Positions 7,234 through 15,767 of a DNA stretch of 32,790 nucleotides are shown piece by piece. The position numbers and the translations under genes are program-made. Below the pieces are notes generated by a model. The model searched no databases, had not been told where the DNA came from, and saw only the letters and a list, made by a program, of their open reading frames with translations. The number at the start of each line of letters is the position of its first letter. Positions within the stretch are counted from its first letter, which is position 1. The stretch covers positions 1 to 32,790 of the forward strand of contig JAENYF010000037.1 of NCBI GenBank assembly GCA_016841905.1, in the 5' to 3' direction. Origin of the DNA: Desulfoscipio geothermicus (GTDB lineage: Bacteria; Bacillota; Desulfotomaculia; Desulfotomaculales; Desulfallaceae).

Positions 7234-8097
7234 ATGTTAAACGAATTGAATCATGTGATTAATTATATTGAAGATCATTTAACCGATGATTTATCTCTTG
7301 AAATAATTTCTGAATATGCCGGGGTTTCTGACTATCACTTTAGAAAGATATTTTTTTATCTTTCAGGGTTGACGCTTAGTGAATATATCAAAAAGAGAAA
7401 ATTGTCAGAAGCAAATAAGGATTTATTACATGGAGAAAAAGTAACGGACGTTGCTTTTAAATATGGTTATCAGTCAATAGATGGCTTTACTCGAGCATTT
7501 AAAAAATGGAGTGGGTTTTTACCCTCAGATGTAATAAAAAAAGGCATAAGTAAATCATTTCCCAAACTTTCATTCGTAATAACCGTCAAGGGAGGAATTT
7601 CTATGGAATTTAGAATTGAAAACAAACCAGAGTTTAATTTAGTCGGTGTAAGTAAACGTGTTCCTATGCAATTTGAAGGTGTTAATAACGAGATTGTAAA
7701 GCTTGCAGAAAGCATAACGGACAAACAAAAAGAAGAAATGCATTCTCTCCAAAATATAGAGCCTTATGAAATTGTCAATGCTTCTTATGATGCCGACGCT
7801 AATTTCTTAAAAGAAGAAGGATATTTAACTCACTTGATAGGTATTTTAACGACTGAAAATCAAGTAAGTGATATATTAGAAAAAGTACCGGTCGAAGCAG
7901 CAACTTGGGCAATATTTCTAAATGAAGGACCATTTCCTTCTACGTTACAACAAACAATGGCAAAAATATATTCAGAATGGCTTCCTTCTTCCAATTACGA
8001 AGTAATCAATGTCCCTGCTTTTTCTTTTACTAAAATGGATGAACATAAAAAAGATTACGCTTATTGTGAAGTTTGGATTCCTGTTCGGAAGAAATAA
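7234..8097 (+). CDS. AraC-family regulator with GyrI-like ligand domain
   Basis: 287 aa from ATG 7234, with GGAGTGAG 6 bases upstream. Residues about 5-105 form a double helix-turn-helix AraC/XylS DNA-binding domain (LSLEIISEYAGVSDYHFRKI, then VTDVAFKYGYQSIDGFTRAF). Residues about 124-287 form a GyrI/SOUL-like effector-binding domain (MEFRIENKPEFNLVGVSKRV, ending CEVWIPV). Such proteins respond to small hydrophobic compounds, as in the Rob/BmrR class. The target is unknown and no co-oriented partner follows. Codon use is clearly more AT-rich than the NAGPA or exporter genes, suggesting separate acquisition. Confidence 0.9.
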   Translation: MLNELNHVINYIEDHLTDDLSLEIISEYAGVSDYHFRKIFFYLSGLTLSEYIKKRKLSEANKDLLHGEKVTDVAFKYGYQSIDGFTRAFKKWSGFLPSDVIKKGISKSFPKLSFVITVKGGISMEFRIENKPEFNLVGVSKRVPMQFEGVNNEIVKLAESITDKQKEEMHSLQNIEPYEIVNASYDADANFLKEEGYLTHLIGILTTENQVSDILEKVPVEAATWAIFLNEGPFPSTLQQTMAKIYSEWLPSSNYEVINVPAFSFTKMDEHKKDYAYCEVWIPVRKK

Positions 8098-8244
8098 AAA
8101 CTGAAAACACACAAATCATTGTATTCAGCGCAATTTTATACTTTACTGTTGCTCTCTAGTTCCTCCGGCAGCAACCCGCCCCGCTCCGAGTTCAAAACCA
8201 TGCACATATGCCGAATAAATTACTTTGTTAATCAAGACTACCCG

Positions 8245-8413
8245 CTCCGTAGCATTTTACAAAAACCATATGTATATTTGTAATGAGCGAGTGTAGCAGC
8301 ACATTTAAATAATCATGAAAGGGGCGGAATCAATTTATGCTGTTTAAAGAAGTAAAAAATTAATTTAACGCCTGGGCAGTCTCATATTTTAAGGATAACC
8401 GAACTGCCCAAAG
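8245..8413 (+). repeat. Dispersed coding repeat, copy A
   Basis: It closely matches 30542-30678: ct.cgtagcatttta, accatatgt, ggggcggaatcaattt-type ribosome-site region, and the GGATAACCGAACTGCCCAAAG end. Copy A retains 27 more bases with an ATG. The rest of the 8098-8696 spacer contains no recognisable gene apart from the ORF remnant below. Confidence 0.7.
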
Positions 8414-8573
8414 CAGGGTTGTGTTTGAAAAATTAAAACAAGTATTCGTCCGTACCCTATCCAAGCCGTCTGTTATTATTTATTTCGAACCATTCTTCAT
8501 ATTATTCAATCTCCGTATCAATAAAATTATCTTTGTGCATAGCTTCTTCCTCTTTTTTCGGCTGTTTTGGTAG
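8337..8573 (+). pseudogene. Decayed ORF carried by the dispersed repeat
   Basis: ATG 8337 has GAAAGGGGCGG about 7 bases upstream. The frame reads MLFKEVKN, stop (TAA 8361-8363), then FNAWAVSYFKDNRTAQSRVV and FEKLKQVF before a hydrophobic, perhaps out-of-frame tail to TAG 8573. The second copy at 30.6 kb reads QFNTWVVSYLKDNRTAQSKR and stop. Conservation at the protein level (A/T, F/L changes) between copies argues that the ancestor was a real coding sequence. I do not recognise the family. Confidence 0.4.
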
Positions 8574-8696
8574 AATCATAATAAACTAAACATTTTACAA
8601 TTAGTTTTTTATAAATAACGTTTATTGCTAATTTTTAAATTTCATGATATTTTAGTTTATGGGATATTTTATCACATTAGAAAGGAGCCTTATTCG

Positions 8697-9010
8697 ATGC
8701 CAGAAGTGATGTGCTCCGACCAGGACGGTAGCATTGGCAAGTCTTACGGAATCTATGACGAGGATAGCAGCGTCGGAATCTGCGGCAGATTTATCATTGA
8801 TCCCGATGGGGTCATCCAGGGCTTTAAAGTCCTTACACCACAGGTTGGTCGAAACGTAAATGAGTCAATACGCCAGTTACAAGCATTTCACTTGGTAAGG
8901 GCCTCCGATGGCACCGAGGCTACTCCTTCCGGATGGAAACCCGGCAAGCAGACGTTAAATCCAGGACCGATTTGGTTGGTAACGCTTGGCAGGTGTGGAA
9001 GGTGGAATAG
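8697..9010 (+). pseudogene. ahpC: AhpC-type peroxiredoxin with internal deletion and frameshift
   Basis: A good start (AAAGGAG at 8681-8687, ATG 8697) is followed after four codons by the C-terminal half of an AhpC/TSA peroxiredoxin: DGSIGKSYGIYDED, GRFIIDPDGVIQGFKVL, VGRNVNESIRQLQAFHLVRA and GWKPGKQTLNPGP. About 90 codons that should carry the thioredoxin fold and the peroxidatic Cys (the T-x-x-C motif) are missing. Near 8969 one base has been lost: reading one base back gives PDLVGNAWQVWKVE and stop at 9008-9010. Both lesions should abolish peroxidase activity. It lies directly upstream of the glutaredoxin, the usual partner order in anaerobic Firmicutes. It is a relic unless an intact copy exists elsewhere. 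Confidence 0.85.
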
Positions 9011-9115
9011 GCCTTCGAAGATTAAATCTTGAATTGGGACAGACTAATAAATGCTGAAGATTTGCTGTTGAAATGAAATGCAAATCATACTAATACCAAA
9101 ATAGGAGGAAATACC

Positions 9116-9352
9116 ATGCAAGATGTCATTATGTATACAACCAAAACCTGACCACACTGCACAACGGCGAAGAAGTTTCTTGCCCAAAATAATATTAGCT
9201 TTATTGAAAAGGATATTAATGCTGATGCCGAAGCTGCGTCCGAGTTAATGAGTAAAGGTATCATGGCCGTACCGTCATTTAAAATTGGCGAAGATATGGT
9301 AGTTGGTTTAGATCAGAAAAAAATTCTGCAGCTGTTAGATCTTCCTCTATAA
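9116..9352 (+). CDS. Glutaredoxin-like selenoprotein (UxxC active site)
   Basis: ATG 9116 follows AGGAGG (9103-9108). The frame encodes 78 residues if the single in-frame TGA at codon 12 (9149-9151) is read as selenocysteine. The sequence around it is YTTKT-U-PHC-TTAKKFL, so UGA stands exactly at the N-terminal catalytic Cys of the CPxC motif; the resolving Cys15 is kept. The cis-Pro loop (GIMAVPSF) and the GLDQKKIL helix are intact, and there is no other lesion. A SECIS-like hairpin follows at the right distance (next entry). Length and pattern fit NrdH/Grx-like proteins that reduce AhpC in anaerobes. Alternative: nonsense mutation, unlikely given intact codons on both sides. selA, selB, selC and selD are not in this window. 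Confidence 0.85.
9166..9184 (+). promoter_or_regulatory. Candidate bacterial SECIS element
   Basis: GGCGAAGAAGTTTCTTGCC folds as G-G-C, bulged G, A-A-G-A(-A) paired to (T-)T-C-T-T-G-C-C, with a small AGTT/GT apical loop. The loop starts 22-23 bases after the UGA, within the 16-37 range described for bacterial SECIS elements, and has G among its first two bases. Confidence 0.65.
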
Positions 9353-9413
9353 AATGCTAAGATTGCCATACTAAGGCTGTGTGTGTGAAAGCGGCACTGA
9401 AATAAATGTAACA

Positions 9414-9441
9414 GAGCCCCCTGGAACAAACCATGGGGCTC
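9414..9441 (+). terminator. Rho-independent terminator after the glutaredoxin
   Basis: GAGCCCC (9414-9420) pairs with GGGGCTC (9435-9441), with an inner TGG/CCA extension and a 6-base loop. It is followed by CTGCTTTAACCTTTTT. Confidence 0.75.
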
Positions 9442-9571
9442 CTGCTTTAACCTTTTTAACATAGAATCCCCTATCTTATAGATACATCCTGAACATCTTT
9501 TCAATATCTTCGGCTGCTAAAGGCTGGTATGCATGTTTTGTGCTTCCCAAAGTTTGGCGTATACTTTATAA

Positions 9572-10195
9572 CTAAAATGTTCCTAAAGAAAAGTGTTGGG
9601 GGTAAATCACCCTAACTTCTAACCTGTCTTTAACCACCTGGTTCAGTAGCCATTCCTTAGCGCCAAAAGTCGGGGAAGGGGATAACATGATGTATATTCC
9701 CTCCGGAACAAGGGCGAGAATAGCTGTCATTCTGTGATAATCCTCTTTGTCCCAAATGATAAATTTTAACATATCAATATCCGGGCGAAGCCGGTCCAGG
9801 TTGGCAAACATGGTTATGCCATGACACCAGTTTAAGCTCACCATTACCTTAGTGTATTTAACCAGGGGGGCAATATCCACAAAACCGTTGGTGTGCACCG
9901 TTACCGATTTAACTCGCTCGTCCTGTTCCAATAGGTCTAACAGTTTAATTGTTTCTTCCTCTTGCAGCATTGGTTCACCGCAAGCAATATACACATGCGG
10001 CAAGCCTGCCGCCAGTAGTTTTTCCGCTACCTCGGTTACTTCCATATCAATGCTGATATGACTATCCCTGGGATTCGTGTAAGGTAAGCAGGTTTTGCAA
10101 TTGGAATTGCACCCCGACAAATTTACGAAAGATACCGGTAAGCCAATATTTCTGCCTTCGCTTTCGATAGCTCTAAAAAATTGCACAACCTTCAT
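9572..10195 (-). CDS. QueE-like radical SAM protein
   Basis: 207 aa from ATG 10195 with GGGAGG about 10 bases upstream. The N-terminus (FFRAIESEGRNIGLPVSFVN) and length match 7-carboxy-7-deazaguanine synthase (QueE), where the family has G-E-G instead of S-E-G. C29-x3-C33-x2-C36 binds the radical 4Fe-4S cluster. The usual T-G-G-E-P SAM-binding motif is here A71-C72-G73-E74-P75, so the first Gly is replaced by Cys. No queC, queD or queF lies nearby, so a role in queuosine synthesis is uncertain; a diverged paralogue or another SAM-radical ring/peptide enzyme is possible. It converges on the glutaredoxin terminator. Confidence 0.75.
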   Translation of the reverse strand: MKVVQFFRAIESEGRNIGLPVSFVNLSGCNSNCKTCLPYTNPRDSHISIDMEVTEVAEKLLAAGLPHVYIACGEPMLQEEETIKLLDLLEQDERVKSVTVHTNGFVDIAPLVKYTKVMVSLNWCHGITMFANLDRLRPDIDMLKFIIWDKEDYHRMTAILALVPEGIYIMLSPSPTFGAKEWLLNQVVKDRLEVRVIYPQHFSLGTF

Positions 10196-10222
10196 AACCG
10201 AAATTCCTCCCGTAAATGATAT

Positions 10223-10436
10223 TCAACCGTATACCGCTATATCTAGCTTTATAAGGAGCTTATTTCCAATATAATCAAAGCTTTTACCAGTTCCAGGCGG
10301 GCCTTGCATTACAAAGCTAACACATTTTCTGGGAAGCAAGACAGCATCCTACTGGCTTGCATCAGCATTAAAACTTGAAAGCAGTCTTTCGGTGGCATAC
10401 TGTCGCTGCAAAGCTGGTAATCGTCCATCATTTTAT
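10223..10436 (-). pseudogene. SF1 helicase (DNA2/NAM7-like) fragment
   Basis: The minus strand reads QRQYATERLLSSFNADASQ, TAG, DAVLLPRKCVSFVM, QGPPGTGKSF, then an unrelated tail ending at TGA (10223-10225). The Q-motif-like segment followed by a Walker A (GPPGTGKS) at this spacing is characteristic of superfamily 1 RNA/DNA helicases. The few codons upstream (MDDYQL) are in another frame. Only about 60 codons of a gene that should exceed 700 remain, so it is a relic. Confidence 0.65.
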
Positions 10437-10465
10437 TATATTTTTTTCAAATTAGCAGCAGCGCT

Positions 10466-11935
10466 CTAGCGATATTTAGAACGATTTTTAGGGTCTTTAT
10501 TAGAAAGAAAAACTTTTTTAATACTCTCATGCTTAGTTTTGTGCACCATGACATACAATATATCACCTAGAAGTATTTTCGTACCTCCATATGGTGTAAT
10601 GACCCTATGATTACGTATTATTGCAGCAATTAAAACGTCTTTTGGCAAATCAAGGTTCTGTACTTCCTGATTCAAAGCATTGGATTCTTCCTCGATTATA
10701 ATTTCCATTATTTCGATATTGGTTTTACCCATGGAAACAAGCTCTAAAATGTGGGCGGGCGTTACCTTCTCACCTGCTGTAAGCCCCAATATCTTAGCTA
10801 AATAGGAAATAGTTGATCCTTGAACAAGGGCAGAGATTAATACCACAAAAAACACCACATTAAAAATAAGCTGGCTGTTTTCAATAGCGGCAACCATGGG
10901 ATAGGTAGCCAGTACAACGGGAACAGCTCCCCTTAATCCTGACCAGGAAACTAATATTTTATCCTTTAGAGAATACCCCATTTTAATCGTACTGATAAAC
11001 ACCGCAATAGGCCTAGCCACAAAGATTAGCAAGACCGCAATAACAACCCCCTGCCAGGTTACCTGAATAAGTTCACTGGGGAATACCAATAATCCCAGTA
11101 GAGTAAACAAAAGTATCTGGGACATCCAGGCAAATCCTTCATGGAAACGCAAGATTGGTTGACGGAAGGTTAAATCTGAGTTTCCCACTACTAAACCTGC
11201 CACGTATACAGCAAGGATACCGCTTCCTTGCAGTAGAGCCGTTGAGCCGTAGGTGAATGCAGCAAACCCCAGCGTAAAAATGGGATATAGCCCGGAGGAG
11301 TCAAAGTTGATTTTATTAATACTCCATACAGCCAATTTACCCATTGAAACCCCCATGACTACACCAAATCCCATTTGCCAGAAGAAACTAAATATAACTC
11401 CGATAAAATCCATATCGGGAATTTGAATTAGTTGAATAACGGAAATGGTTAAAAATACCGCCATGGGATCGTTGGAGCCGGATTCGGCCTCCAGGGTTGT
11501 CTTTAACCTGGACTTGATATTTTTATCTCCAAGTACCGCAAAAACTGCCGCAGCATCTGTTGATCCTACAATGGAGCCAAACAATAACCCTTCTAACCAG
11601 GAAACACCTAGGATATATTTAGCTAAACATCCAATGACTAATGAGGTTAGCAGAACACCAATGGTGGCTAAAGAAATGGAGGGAATAAGAACCGGGCGCA
11701 CATCATTCCAACGTGTCTGCATGCCGCCCTCAAATAAGATTACAACCAGCGCCATCATGGCACCTAATTTAGCTAAGGAGGCGTCATCGAAATAAATAAA
11801 ATTATTCAGAAACATGCCCACGCCTATATACAGGATAAGTGAGGGAACACCAAACCGTGTAGAAAACCTGGTTGTAATAATTCCGACGAGAAGTAATATA
11901 GCAAGTAGAAATATAACTTGGTCTGTTAAATTCAT
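10466..11935 (-). CDS. CPA1 K+(Na+)/H+ antiporter with TrkA-C domain
   Basis: 489 aa from ATG 11935 with GGGAGTGAG upstream. Residues about 5-385 contain roughly 12 membrane helices with CPA1/NhaP2 (CvrA) signatures: FEGGMQTRW, GSIVGSTDAAAVFAVL, LEAESGSNDPMA and WSGLRGAVPVVLA. The conserved Asp pair in STDA and SNDP is expected to carry cation/proton exchange. Residues about 395-480 form an RCK_C/TrkA-C domain (ending YGGTKILLGDILYVMV), a ligand-binding regulatory domain found in K+ exporters that sense cyclic-di-AMP or nucleotides. Membrane K+/H+ exchange and volume control is the likely role. A perfect minus-strand TATAAT (11975-11970) lies 35 bases upstream; no riboswitch structure was recognised. 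Confidence 0.92.
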   Translation of the reverse strand: MNLTDQVIFLLAILLLVGIITTRFSTRFGVPSLILYIGVGMFLNNFIYFDDASLAKLGAMMALVVILFEGGMQTRWNDVRPVLIPSISLATIGVLLTSLVIGCLAKYILGVSWLEGLLFGSIVGSTDAAAVFAVLGDKNIKSRLKTTLEAESGSNDPMAVFLTISVIQLIQIPDMDFIGVIFSFFWQMGFGVVMGVSMGKLAVWSINKINFDSSGLYPIFTLGFAAFTYGSTALLQGSGILAVYVAGLVVGNSDLTFRQPILRFHEGFAWMSQILLFTLLGLLVFPSELIQVTWQGVVIAVLLIFVARPIAVFISTIKMGYSLKDKILVSWSGLRGAVPVVLATYPMVAAIENSQLIFNVVFFVVLISALVQGSTISYLAKILGLTAGEKVTPAHILELVSMGKTNIEIMEIIIEEESNALNQEVQNLDLPKDVLIAAIIRNHRVITPYGGTKILLGDILYVMVHKTKHESIKKVFLSNKDPKNRSKYR

Positions 11936-12093
11936 AGCTCACTCCCTTTCATACTAAACTAATATTGTAATTATATCATAAAAAGCCTTCGTTTCTATTT
12001 TATAATATTTTTGGATGTTGTCCGTTTACATGATAACTATGTACCTAATAAAGCCATCAATAGCTTTACATTATTGCAAACTATACATTAAAA

Positions 12094-12607
12094 CCCGTTC
12101 CAACGGTCTTGCTTGCCACTCAACAACCATAGGCAGAATTTTATCTATTACTTTGATTACCAAAGCTGCATAGACCTCAATGCCGTAAATATCCCGCATA
12201 TGGTCCTCAATGTCTCTGGTAGACATACCTTTGGCATACATAGCAATAACCTGGTCTTCTACTTCATTGGCGGTAGTGTCGTATTTCTTAATGATTTGTG
12301 GTTCGAATCGCCGTTTCTATCTCAAGGTATTTTTATTTTTGTTTTGCCCCATCTGTGTTTGTACAGTCTTTTTGGTGTATCCGTTTATGCTGTTGCCGGA
12401 GTAGTCACTAGATGATCGTGTTTAACGTAACCTAGATGCTCATCCGTTTCGGCTCCAAGTACCTTTTGTATGGTGTCCTTAAATAGAGTCTTTAGCATGT
12501 TATGAACGTCATCCATGCTCTTACAATCTTTTGATAACTATCTTGCTAGTCTTTTCTTTGCGTTTTGAATAATTAGTTCAACTCCCTTAATGGTAGTTTA
12601 TACGTTA
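12094..12607 (-). pseudogene. IS256-family transposase pseudogene (N-terminal 40%)
   Basis: The minus strand decodes, in order but in shifting frames: MDDVHNMLKTLFKDTIQKVL, AETDEHLGYVKHDH, then FEPQIIKKYDTTANEVEDQV, IAMYAKGMSTRDIEDHMRDI, YGIEVYAALVIKVIDKILPM and VVEWQARPLER. This is the N-terminal part of a mutator-type (IS256) transposase up to just before the first catalytic Asp (normally PIVFxDAIH). At least two frameshifts and internal stops are present, and the DDE core is missing. Plus-strand open frames here are antisense artefacts. It is a third IS256-type relic in the window. Confidence 0.85.
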
Positions 12608-12638
12608 TCTAAAACTAGGAATGGCTCAGTGAGTATTC

Positions 12639-14417
12639 TTAAAGCTCAATATTATAGTTTGATTTACCACTGTTCTTAACCTTATAAAGAGCAATATCTG
12701 CTTTTGCCATTAACTCTTTAACAGTTTCTCCATCTTTCGGGAAAAAGGAGACTCCTATACTACAACCAACATCTAAGCTAAACCTGTTGTTATTTGCATC
12801 GTCTCTGAATCTATACTTAGTTGAAATCTTTTCGAAAATTCTCTTTACAAAATAAGAAGCGTTTTTCTTATCTTCTATATCGTGAAGATAAATTAGAAAT
12901 TCGTCTCCACCTGTTCTTACAATTAAGTCACGCTCTCTAATTTCTTGCTTTACCCTCGTTGCCAGATACTTAAGTACACTATCTCCTGCTTCGTGGCCAT
13001 AGGTATCGTTGATGTTTTTTAAATTATCTACATCTACTATCGCAATACAACTAATGAATTGCTTGTCGTTAGCTTCGTTTAATCTATTAAGTAAAACGGT
13101 TTCTAATGCGAGCCGGTTATAGGCTCTGGTAAGGGGATCGCGACGCGCTTTTTCTTTTAGGGCATCTTCATGCATCTTTTTGTCAGTAATATCGTCTACT
13201 ACTATATTGGCACCAATAACCCGCCCATTTTTGTTATAAGGACTATAATGCAATCTTAACCAGTTGTTTTTACCCCATATGCTTTTATAGCCCATCTCGT
13301 AAGTTATTTCTCTATCCTCATCCATGCATTCTAACAGCTTATTCGAAAAACCCCTTTCTTTAAGAGAAGGCAACTCCAATAAATTAAAACTTTTGGTCGC
13401 CTCATAGGAAGGAGAACCCATTATTTCAAGGATCTTTTTATTTGCATATGTTATCTCGCCTCTAGTATTGCATGATATAAACCCAACAGGAGCATATTCT
13501 GCTAAGGTGAAAAATCTGTTTTGACTTGTCATTAGCGATTGTTCGAATCTTGTTTTTTCAATAAACAATCCCAGTTGTGATAAGTAAAGTCGAAAAAGAT
13601 CTCGATTTATCAGTTTATCTCCTTTTTTAAACAATAGTGTAAAGTTACCAAGCATCCTATCTTCTTTTGTTATTATTGCTACAACTGTATTGTCTATGCC
13701 CAAAACCTTTTCAAGCTGCATCACGATTGTTTTTGAGATTGTATCTTTTATTAAATCATGTAAGGTTTCAAAAGATAAAATGTCCTTATCTTTAGTCTTT
13801 TCGTTTTTTGCTGGATTATATGGCCAAGTCTTACCAACCACTTCAATATTGAGTGAATCCAGTTCTTTTTTAATTCTATCGGATGCCCCACGTAGTGAAA
13901 CGGTTGTAAAATTTTTTCGTTTTTTGTCAAATAAATTGAAAGCGGCATATTCAGCCCCGGATACATCATATGCAAAATCAGTTATTTTATCATAATCAAT
14001 ATGATTGCCCATGTTGTCAATAAAATACTTTGCTATCTCCAGCATCTTTTTCTCAAAGGTAATATTTAGGAACAGAGTCACAAAACGGTTGTTCTCAGCA
14101 GGGTATGCAATTACCGAATAATGTTTTCTGTACTCTTTGGAATGCTCTTCGAATTCAATCAAAATCTTTTCAAATATAACCTTTTCGTATATGTTTACAC
14201 ATTCCAGCGCATGGTCTTTATCCCGGGCGACATCCCTTACAAATCTTTTGTTGATAATATTTTCCCTTTTTAATCCCGTCATTTTCTCAAAGGATTGATT
14301 AATGTCAATAAATATATAATCGGTCATTTTGTTGTTCTCATCAAATACTGCCTCGTGATAAGCGAAAGCACATGCACTATTTTGTATTGCTTCTTGATAT
14401 ATATTTATTTTCATCAT
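12639..14417 (-). CDS. Diguanylate cyclase with PAS-GAF-PAS sensor region
   Basis: 592 aa from ATG 14417 (GAGGG 5 bases upstream; an ATG at 14414 has better spacing, and a GTG at 14429 is also in frame). The N-terminus looks like a PAS domain (about 10-115), then a GAF-like region (about 125-285), a second PAS (about 300-420, EYAPVGFISCNTRGEITYAN) and a GGDEF domain (about 430-590). The active site RTGGDEF is intact, as are the metal ligand in VDVDNLKNIND and the product-inhibition site RERD five residues upstream of GGDEF. It should make cyclic-di-GMP in response to a cytosolic signal; no membrane segment is seen. It lies just downstream of a broken EAL gene. Confidence 0.9.
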   Translation of the reverse strand: MMKINIYQEAIQNSACAFAYHEAVFDENNKMTDYIFIDINQSFEKMTGLKRENIINKRFVRDVARDKDHALECVNIYEKVIFEKILIEFEEHSKEYRKHYSVIAYPAENNRFVTLFLNITFEKKMLEIAKYFIDNMGNHIDYDKITDFAYDVSGAEYAAFNLFDKKRKNFTTVSLRGASDRIKKELDSLNIEVVGKTWPYNPAKNEKTKDKDILSFETLHDLIKDTISKTIVMQLEKVLGIDNTVVAIITKEDRMLGNFTLLFKKGDKLINRDLFRLYLSQLGLFIEKTRFEQSLMTSQNRFFTLAEYAPVGFISCNTRGEITYANKKILEIMGSPSYEATKSFNLLELPSLKERGFSNKLLECMDEDREITYEMGYKSIWGKNNWLRLHYSPYNKNGRVIGANIVVDDITDKKMHEDALKEKARRDPLTRAYNRLALETVLLNRLNEANDKQFISCIAIVDVDNLKNINDTYGHEAGDSVLKYLATRVKQEIRERDLIVRTGGDEFLIYLHDIEDKKNASYFVKRIFEKISTKYRFRDDANNNRFSLDVGCSIGVSFFPKDGETVKELMAKADIALYKVKNSGKSNYNIEL

Positions 14418-14494
14418 ACCAACCCTCACTCACTTAAGCTCTTTTTAGCATCTTTTTTAATGGCTGTCATTCGAATGGTCGTCAATATTTATGT

Positions 14495-15216
14495 TTATTG
14501 TTTTTCGAGAAGTTCAAAAGCCACATCTTCATCGAGCGGTTTACTTATCAAATAGCCCTGTATTTTGTCGCAACCACGTTCTTTCAGATATTCAAGCTGT
14601 TTTTCATGTTCAACGCCTTCGGCTATGACACATTGCCCCAGTTTGTGCGCCATTGATATAATATCGCCGGTTATCGTCTCTTCAGGATTAAGCACCAGCA
14701 GTTTATTGATAAAATACTTGTCGATTTTTAAGCAGTCGATGTTTAATTCCCGTTCCCGTGCAAAGGAAGAGTAGCCTGTCCCAAAGTCATCTATAGCAAT
14801 TTTGATGTCACGTCCTTTAAGCTCACCCAAAACACGGAATTAGGCGGTTCCGCATCCAACAGAAACACAATGCGGCCTTCTCGTTCGCCCATAAGGTAAG
14901 CGAAGCGAATCGGGTTCGTTGTCTCGACCAGCCGTTCAAGGTTGTGTTTAGTCATAATGTATCCGTGTTTTTCAATATTTTCAGCACTGCCGGATAATTC
15001 CGCGATATGCTCGTGAGGCAAAAGGGCTTCCAACGATTGTGCCAGCATTATAGCCTCTGATGAAGCTATATACTGGTACTTGTTCCAAGCGAAACGCAGA
15101 TAAAGACTGCTTAGTAATGTGATTAAAATAAAAATGACTGCATATATCCGTGTATGCTTGCTTTTTAATTCACTGGTCGATGAATTTTTTTTAATCTCCG
15201 TGTTACGGATTATCAT
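14495..15216 (-). pseudogene. Deleted sensor-(GGDEF)-EAL protein
   Basis: The 5' part (ATG 15216) encodes a membrane helix (residues about 25-45) and an extracellular sensor ending YLMGEREGRIVFLLDAEPPN. Near 14840 the frame jumps to the second half of an EAL phosphodiesterase: IKIAIDDFGTGYSS, LKIDKYFI, CVIAEGVEHEKQLEYL and CDKIQGYLISKPL. Everything between, including any GGDEF domain and the catalytic E-x-L, is missing, and the two halves are in different frames (the first runs on to a stop at 14791, the second opens at 14830). The join looks like a deletion. No phosphodiesterase activity is expected. Confidence 0.8.
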
Positions 15217-15411
15217 GATGACTCCTCTCTCGCCTGTGCTTCTGCAATCTGAATAAAATGCCTTTTTCGATTTTTATTACTTCTGCTTGTCCAATACAAA
15301 CAATATTATCTATATCCACGGCCTGGCGGGAAGTGCCGAACGGAAAACAAACCCTGCTTTGTTTGAGGTCGCCCCTCTTTTTTCACTTATCAAGTTAGGT
15401 GCGAGGTGCCT

Positions 15412-15444
15412 AAAAAAATAGCCGGCATTCACAAAGATGCTGGC
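15412..15444 (-). terminator. Orphan terminator on the minus strand
   Basis: On the minus strand GCCAGCAT, loop CTTTGTGA, ATGCCGGC is followed by TATTTTTTT. No intact gene precedes it within 300 bases. A short open stretch at about 15640-15716 (minus, ending VGDEYKQED) may be the tail of the gene it served. The remainder of 15217-15737 holds nothing I recognise. Confidence 0.65.
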
Positions 15445-15737
15445 ATAGATTGCTAATATATTAATAATTCGCTCGATAATAATAATTTCCTTTTAAAAAT
15501 TAATGATATGACTAAATACTACATTTCGTCTACCGGACCTCGGATACCGTTCAATTAGGTATTACTCAGGTTAAGGGTAACGTTCCCGGCCACCCTCGAC
15601 AATTTGTTGCACCTGCGCCACATCAAAAAAACAACTGCTTAGCCACTACCATTGTCTAATCCTCTTGTTTGTACTCATCGCCGACATTGAAACATCTTGT
15701 GAGGGTACTTATGACAAACATTCCGACATATAGCAAC

Positions 15738-15764
15738 AAAAAAAAGAGCCCGTCGTCGGACTCT
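15738..15764 (-). terminator. Terminator of the 68-aa membrane protein gene
   Basis: On the minus strand AGAGTCC, GACGAC loop, GGGCTCT, followed by a T-run, beginning 3 bases after the gene's stop. Confidence 0.85.
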
Positions 15765-15767
15765 AAG

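Noticed and set aside
11936..12093. Cyclic-di-AMP (ydaO) riboswitch upstream of the antiporter
   Set aside because: Only about 150 AT-rich bases lie before IS256 debris, and I see no ydaO-type stems.
12113..12415. Hydrophobic plus-strand frames
   Set aside because: Antisense to the IS256 transposase pseudogene.
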